In this document: piece by piece, positions 62,496-64,000 of the stretch
Numbering within the stretch: position 1 is the stretch's first letter
Layout of the letters: every line of letters begins with the position of its first letter
Assembly (NCBI GenBank): GCA_964627995.1
Contig: CAZVLN010000004.1
Coordinates: 44,345 to 108,344, forward strand
Length of the DNA stretch: 64,000 bases
From: JAWLFI01 sp964627995
GTDB lineage: Bacteria; Bacteroidota; Bacteroidia; Chitinophagales; Saprospiraceae
Reading direction: 5' to 3'
The notes under the pieces: model-generated
The model's input: only the letters and a program-made list of their open reading frames with translations
Database searches by the model: none
What the model was told of the DNA's origin: nothing
Translations under genes and position numbers: made by a program

Positions 62496-63839
62496 ATGTT
62501 TGAAAAGATCTTAGTGGCGAACCGAGGTGAAATTGCCTTGCGAGTCATCCGTACCTGCAAAGAAATGGGAATTAAGACTGTCGCTGTCTACTCGCAGGCC
62601 GATAAAGAAAGTTTACACGTGCGCTTCGCAGATGAAGCTGTCTGCATCGGCCCCGCAGCTTCAGCGGATTCTTACTTAAATATTCCTCGCATTATGGCCG
62701 CAGTGGAAATCACAAATGCGGATGCTATACACCCCGGATACGGATTTCTTTCTGAGAACGCCGATTTCGCCGAAGTCTGTAGTGAATACGGAATCAAATT
62801 CATAGGTCCCAGGGCAGAGCATATTCGCAAAATGGGAGACAAAGTAACGGCCAAAGAAACCATGATCAAGGCCAAGGTGCCTGTAGTTCCAGGCTCTGAG
62901 GGGCTCGTAAAAGATGTCCCTTCAGGAAAGGAAATAGCAAAAGAAATTGGATTCCCCGTCATTCTTAAGGCGACTGCCGGCGGCGGTGGGAAAGGTATGC
63001 GCATCGTTTGGGAAACAGAAGAATTTGAAGAGCAGTGGGACCGGGCACGTAAAGAGGCAGCCACATCTTTTGGGAATGATGGCATTTATATCGAGAAATT
63101 TATTGAAGAGCCGCGCCATATCGAATTTCAAATCGTAGGTGATCAGCACGGAAATGTGATCCACCTTTCCGAGCGCGACTGTTCCATTCAGCGCCGACAT
63201 CAAAAATTGGTAGAGGAAGCCCCATCGCCCTTCATGACAAACAAACTGCGCAAAAAAATGGGTGCAGCAGCCGTGAATGCAGCTAAGTTTATTAACTATG
63301 AAGGAGTAGGCACCGTAGAGTTTCTTGTCGATAAGCACCAGAATTTCTACTTCATGGAAATGAATACTCGAATTCAGGTAGAGCATCCGGTGACCGAGGA
63401 AGTGATCGACCACGATCTCATCAAAGAACAAATTAAAGTCGCATTCGGGATCGAAATAGGTAGTAAGAATTACGAGCCTAAAATGCATGCCATTGAGTGC
63501 CGAATTAATGCTGAGGATGTGTTTCACAATTTTAGACCATCACCCGGATTGATTCAGTCTTTTCACTCGCCAAAAGGGCATGGAGTTCGCGTGGATACGC
63601 ACGTATACGCCGGATATGCGGTACCTCCGTATTACGATTCTATGATCGCCAAACTCATTTGTAAGGCGCAGACACGTGAAGAGTGCATCAAGAAAATGCA
63701 ACGCGCACTGGATGAGTTTGTCATTGAGGGCATAAAGACGACCGTTCCTTTCCACCAAAGATTGATGAAAAACGAAAGCTTTATCAGCGGAAATTACCAC
63801 ACGGGATTCCTGGATACCTTCAAGATGAAGGAGGACTAA
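62496..63839 (+). CDS. accC: Acetyl-CoA carboxylase biotin carboxylase subunit
   Basis: 447 residues. KILVANRGEIALRVIRTCKEMG and AVCIGPAASADSYLNIPRIMAAVEITNADAIHPGYGFLSENADFAE open the N-domain. The ATP-grasp region has the glycine loop KATAGGGGKGMRIVW and the catalytic block FMEMNTRIQVEHPVTEEV. The C-domain has HAIECRINAED and VDTHVYAGYAVPPYYDSMIAKLI. It carboxylates the biotin of AccB with bicarbonate and ATP. It is the last gene of the unit and the last in the window. Confidence 0.98.
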   Translation: MFEKILVANRGEIALRVIRTCKEMGIKTVAVYSQADKESLHVRFADEAVCIGPAASADSYLNIPRIMAAVEITNADAIHPGYGFLSENADFAEVCSEYGIKFIGPRAEHIRKMGDKVTAKETMIKAKVPVVPGSEGLVKDVPSGKEIAKEIGFPVILKATAGGGGKGMRIVWETEEFEEQWDRARKEAATSFGNDGIYIEKFIEEPRHIEFQIVGDQHGNVIHLSERDCSIQRRHQKLVEEAPSPFMTNKLRKKMGAAAVNAAKFINYEGVGTVEFLVDKHQNFYFMEMNTRIQVEHPVTEEVIDHDLIKEQIKVAFGIEIGSKNYEPKMHAIECRINAEDVFHNFRPSPGLIQSFHSPKGHGVRVDTHVYAGYAVPPYYDSMIAKLICKAQTREECIKKMQRALDEFVIEGIKTTVPFHQRLMKNESFISGNYHTGFLDTFKMKED

Positions 63840-63877
63840 GTCGGAGCTTTTAAATTGCGTTAAATTACGATTTAAAT

Positions 63878-64000
63878 GTTTTTTGGGCACCTCCCTTCGC
63901 CCGGGGTGCGAAGGGACCGGGCTATGCGAGGCTATCGGTCTCGCACCCATCTGCGAGAGGTGCGAGACAGCCCGCAAGCGGGCTCCTCTACTATCCCTGG
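63878..64000. repeat. GC-rich structured intergenic element (copy 5, may continue past the window)
   Basis: After a T-tract there are three consecutive perfect hairpins: CCCTTCGC (63893-63900) with GCGAAGGG (63908-63915), GTCTCGCAC (63938-63946) with GTGCGAGAC (63960-63968), and AGCCCGC (63969-63975) with GCGGGCT (63978-63984). The anchors CGGGCTATGC (63918-63927), CACCCATCTG (63944-63953) and TACTATCCCT (63989-63998) are shared with other copies. Confidence 0.7.

Noticed and set aside
62922..63527. Minus-strand frame of 201 codons within accC
   Set aside because: It is fully antisense to the strongly conserved accC coding sequence.
1..64000. CRISPR arrays, insertion sequences, phage genes, restriction or other defence genes
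   Set aside because: I looked for regularly spaced direct repeats, transposases, integrases, methylases and nucleases and saw none; the repeated motifs present are the SprB-type protein repeats and the GC-rich islands.

Overview
The window reads as chromosomal DNA of a gliding or T9SS-carrying Bacteroidota. A Saprospiria/Lewinella-like lineage is my best guess, but the sequence does not prove it. Reasons: a PorP-GldK-GldL-GldM-GldN type IX secretion cluster, a PorX regulator, three T9SS cargo proteins with type A or type B sorting domains, SprB-type repeats, Bacteroidota-style promoters (TAnnTTTG) and small outer-membrane barrels. Base composition is moderate to AT-rich, except for a few short GC-rich intergenic islands. 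No prophage, IS element, CRISPR array or rRNA gene is visible.

Layout. 1-4.1 kb: a Nudix hydrolase cut by the left edge, hemD and a DUF4271 membrane protein (minus), then an RprX/RprY-like two-component pair (plus). 4.1-10 kb: a dipeptidyl-peptidase IV, smpB, an ECF sigma factor with an unusual anti-sigma/outer-membrane-barrel fusion, and a small barrel protein. 10-16 kb: a CPBP protease, recG, rbfA, a metal ABC permease fused to a DtxR/MntR-like regulator, and a second small barrel. 16-24.6 kb: a small conserved protein, a PhnP-like hydrolase, a YyaL-type thioredoxin protein and the T9SS core porP-gldK-gldL-gldM-gldN. 24.6-29.5 kb: a minus-strand glycosyltransferase operon with an MFS permease. 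29.8-36 kb: rimK with an M14-like deacylase, then spoT-fur-purA on the minus strand. 36.2-41.6 kb: tRNA-Leu, then tig-clpP-clpX-truA and a convergent GNAT-like gene. 41.8-48.7 kb: glyA, an HD hydrolase, porX, tatC with a PH-like membrane protein, and a Ca/Na antiporter. 48.7-58.2 kb: ybaB, a LamG cargo protein and two large paralogous cohesin/SprB-repeat surface proteins. 58.2-64 kb: hutI, a thioredoxin-SPOR fusion, and fabH-efp-accB-accC.

The theme linking the loci is protein export and the cell surface. PorP/GldKLMN form the T9SS ring and motor, PorX regulates it, and the LamG and cohesin/SprB proteins are likely cargo. The other genes are mostly housekeeping: translation, proteolysis, fatty-acid initiation, purine and one-carbon metabolism, and the stringent response.

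The observations most worth following up are: (1) a family of GC-rich, multi-hairpin intergenic elements with shared anchor words at five places; (2) the anti-sigma/barrel fusion; (3) the paired cohesin-SprB proteins with different sorting signals; (4) perfect inverted repeats inside the T9SS operon, in the gldK promoter and across the gldL stop codon; (5) a RimK/M14 pair that could add and remove glutamates. I found no clear-cut new defence or mobile system.
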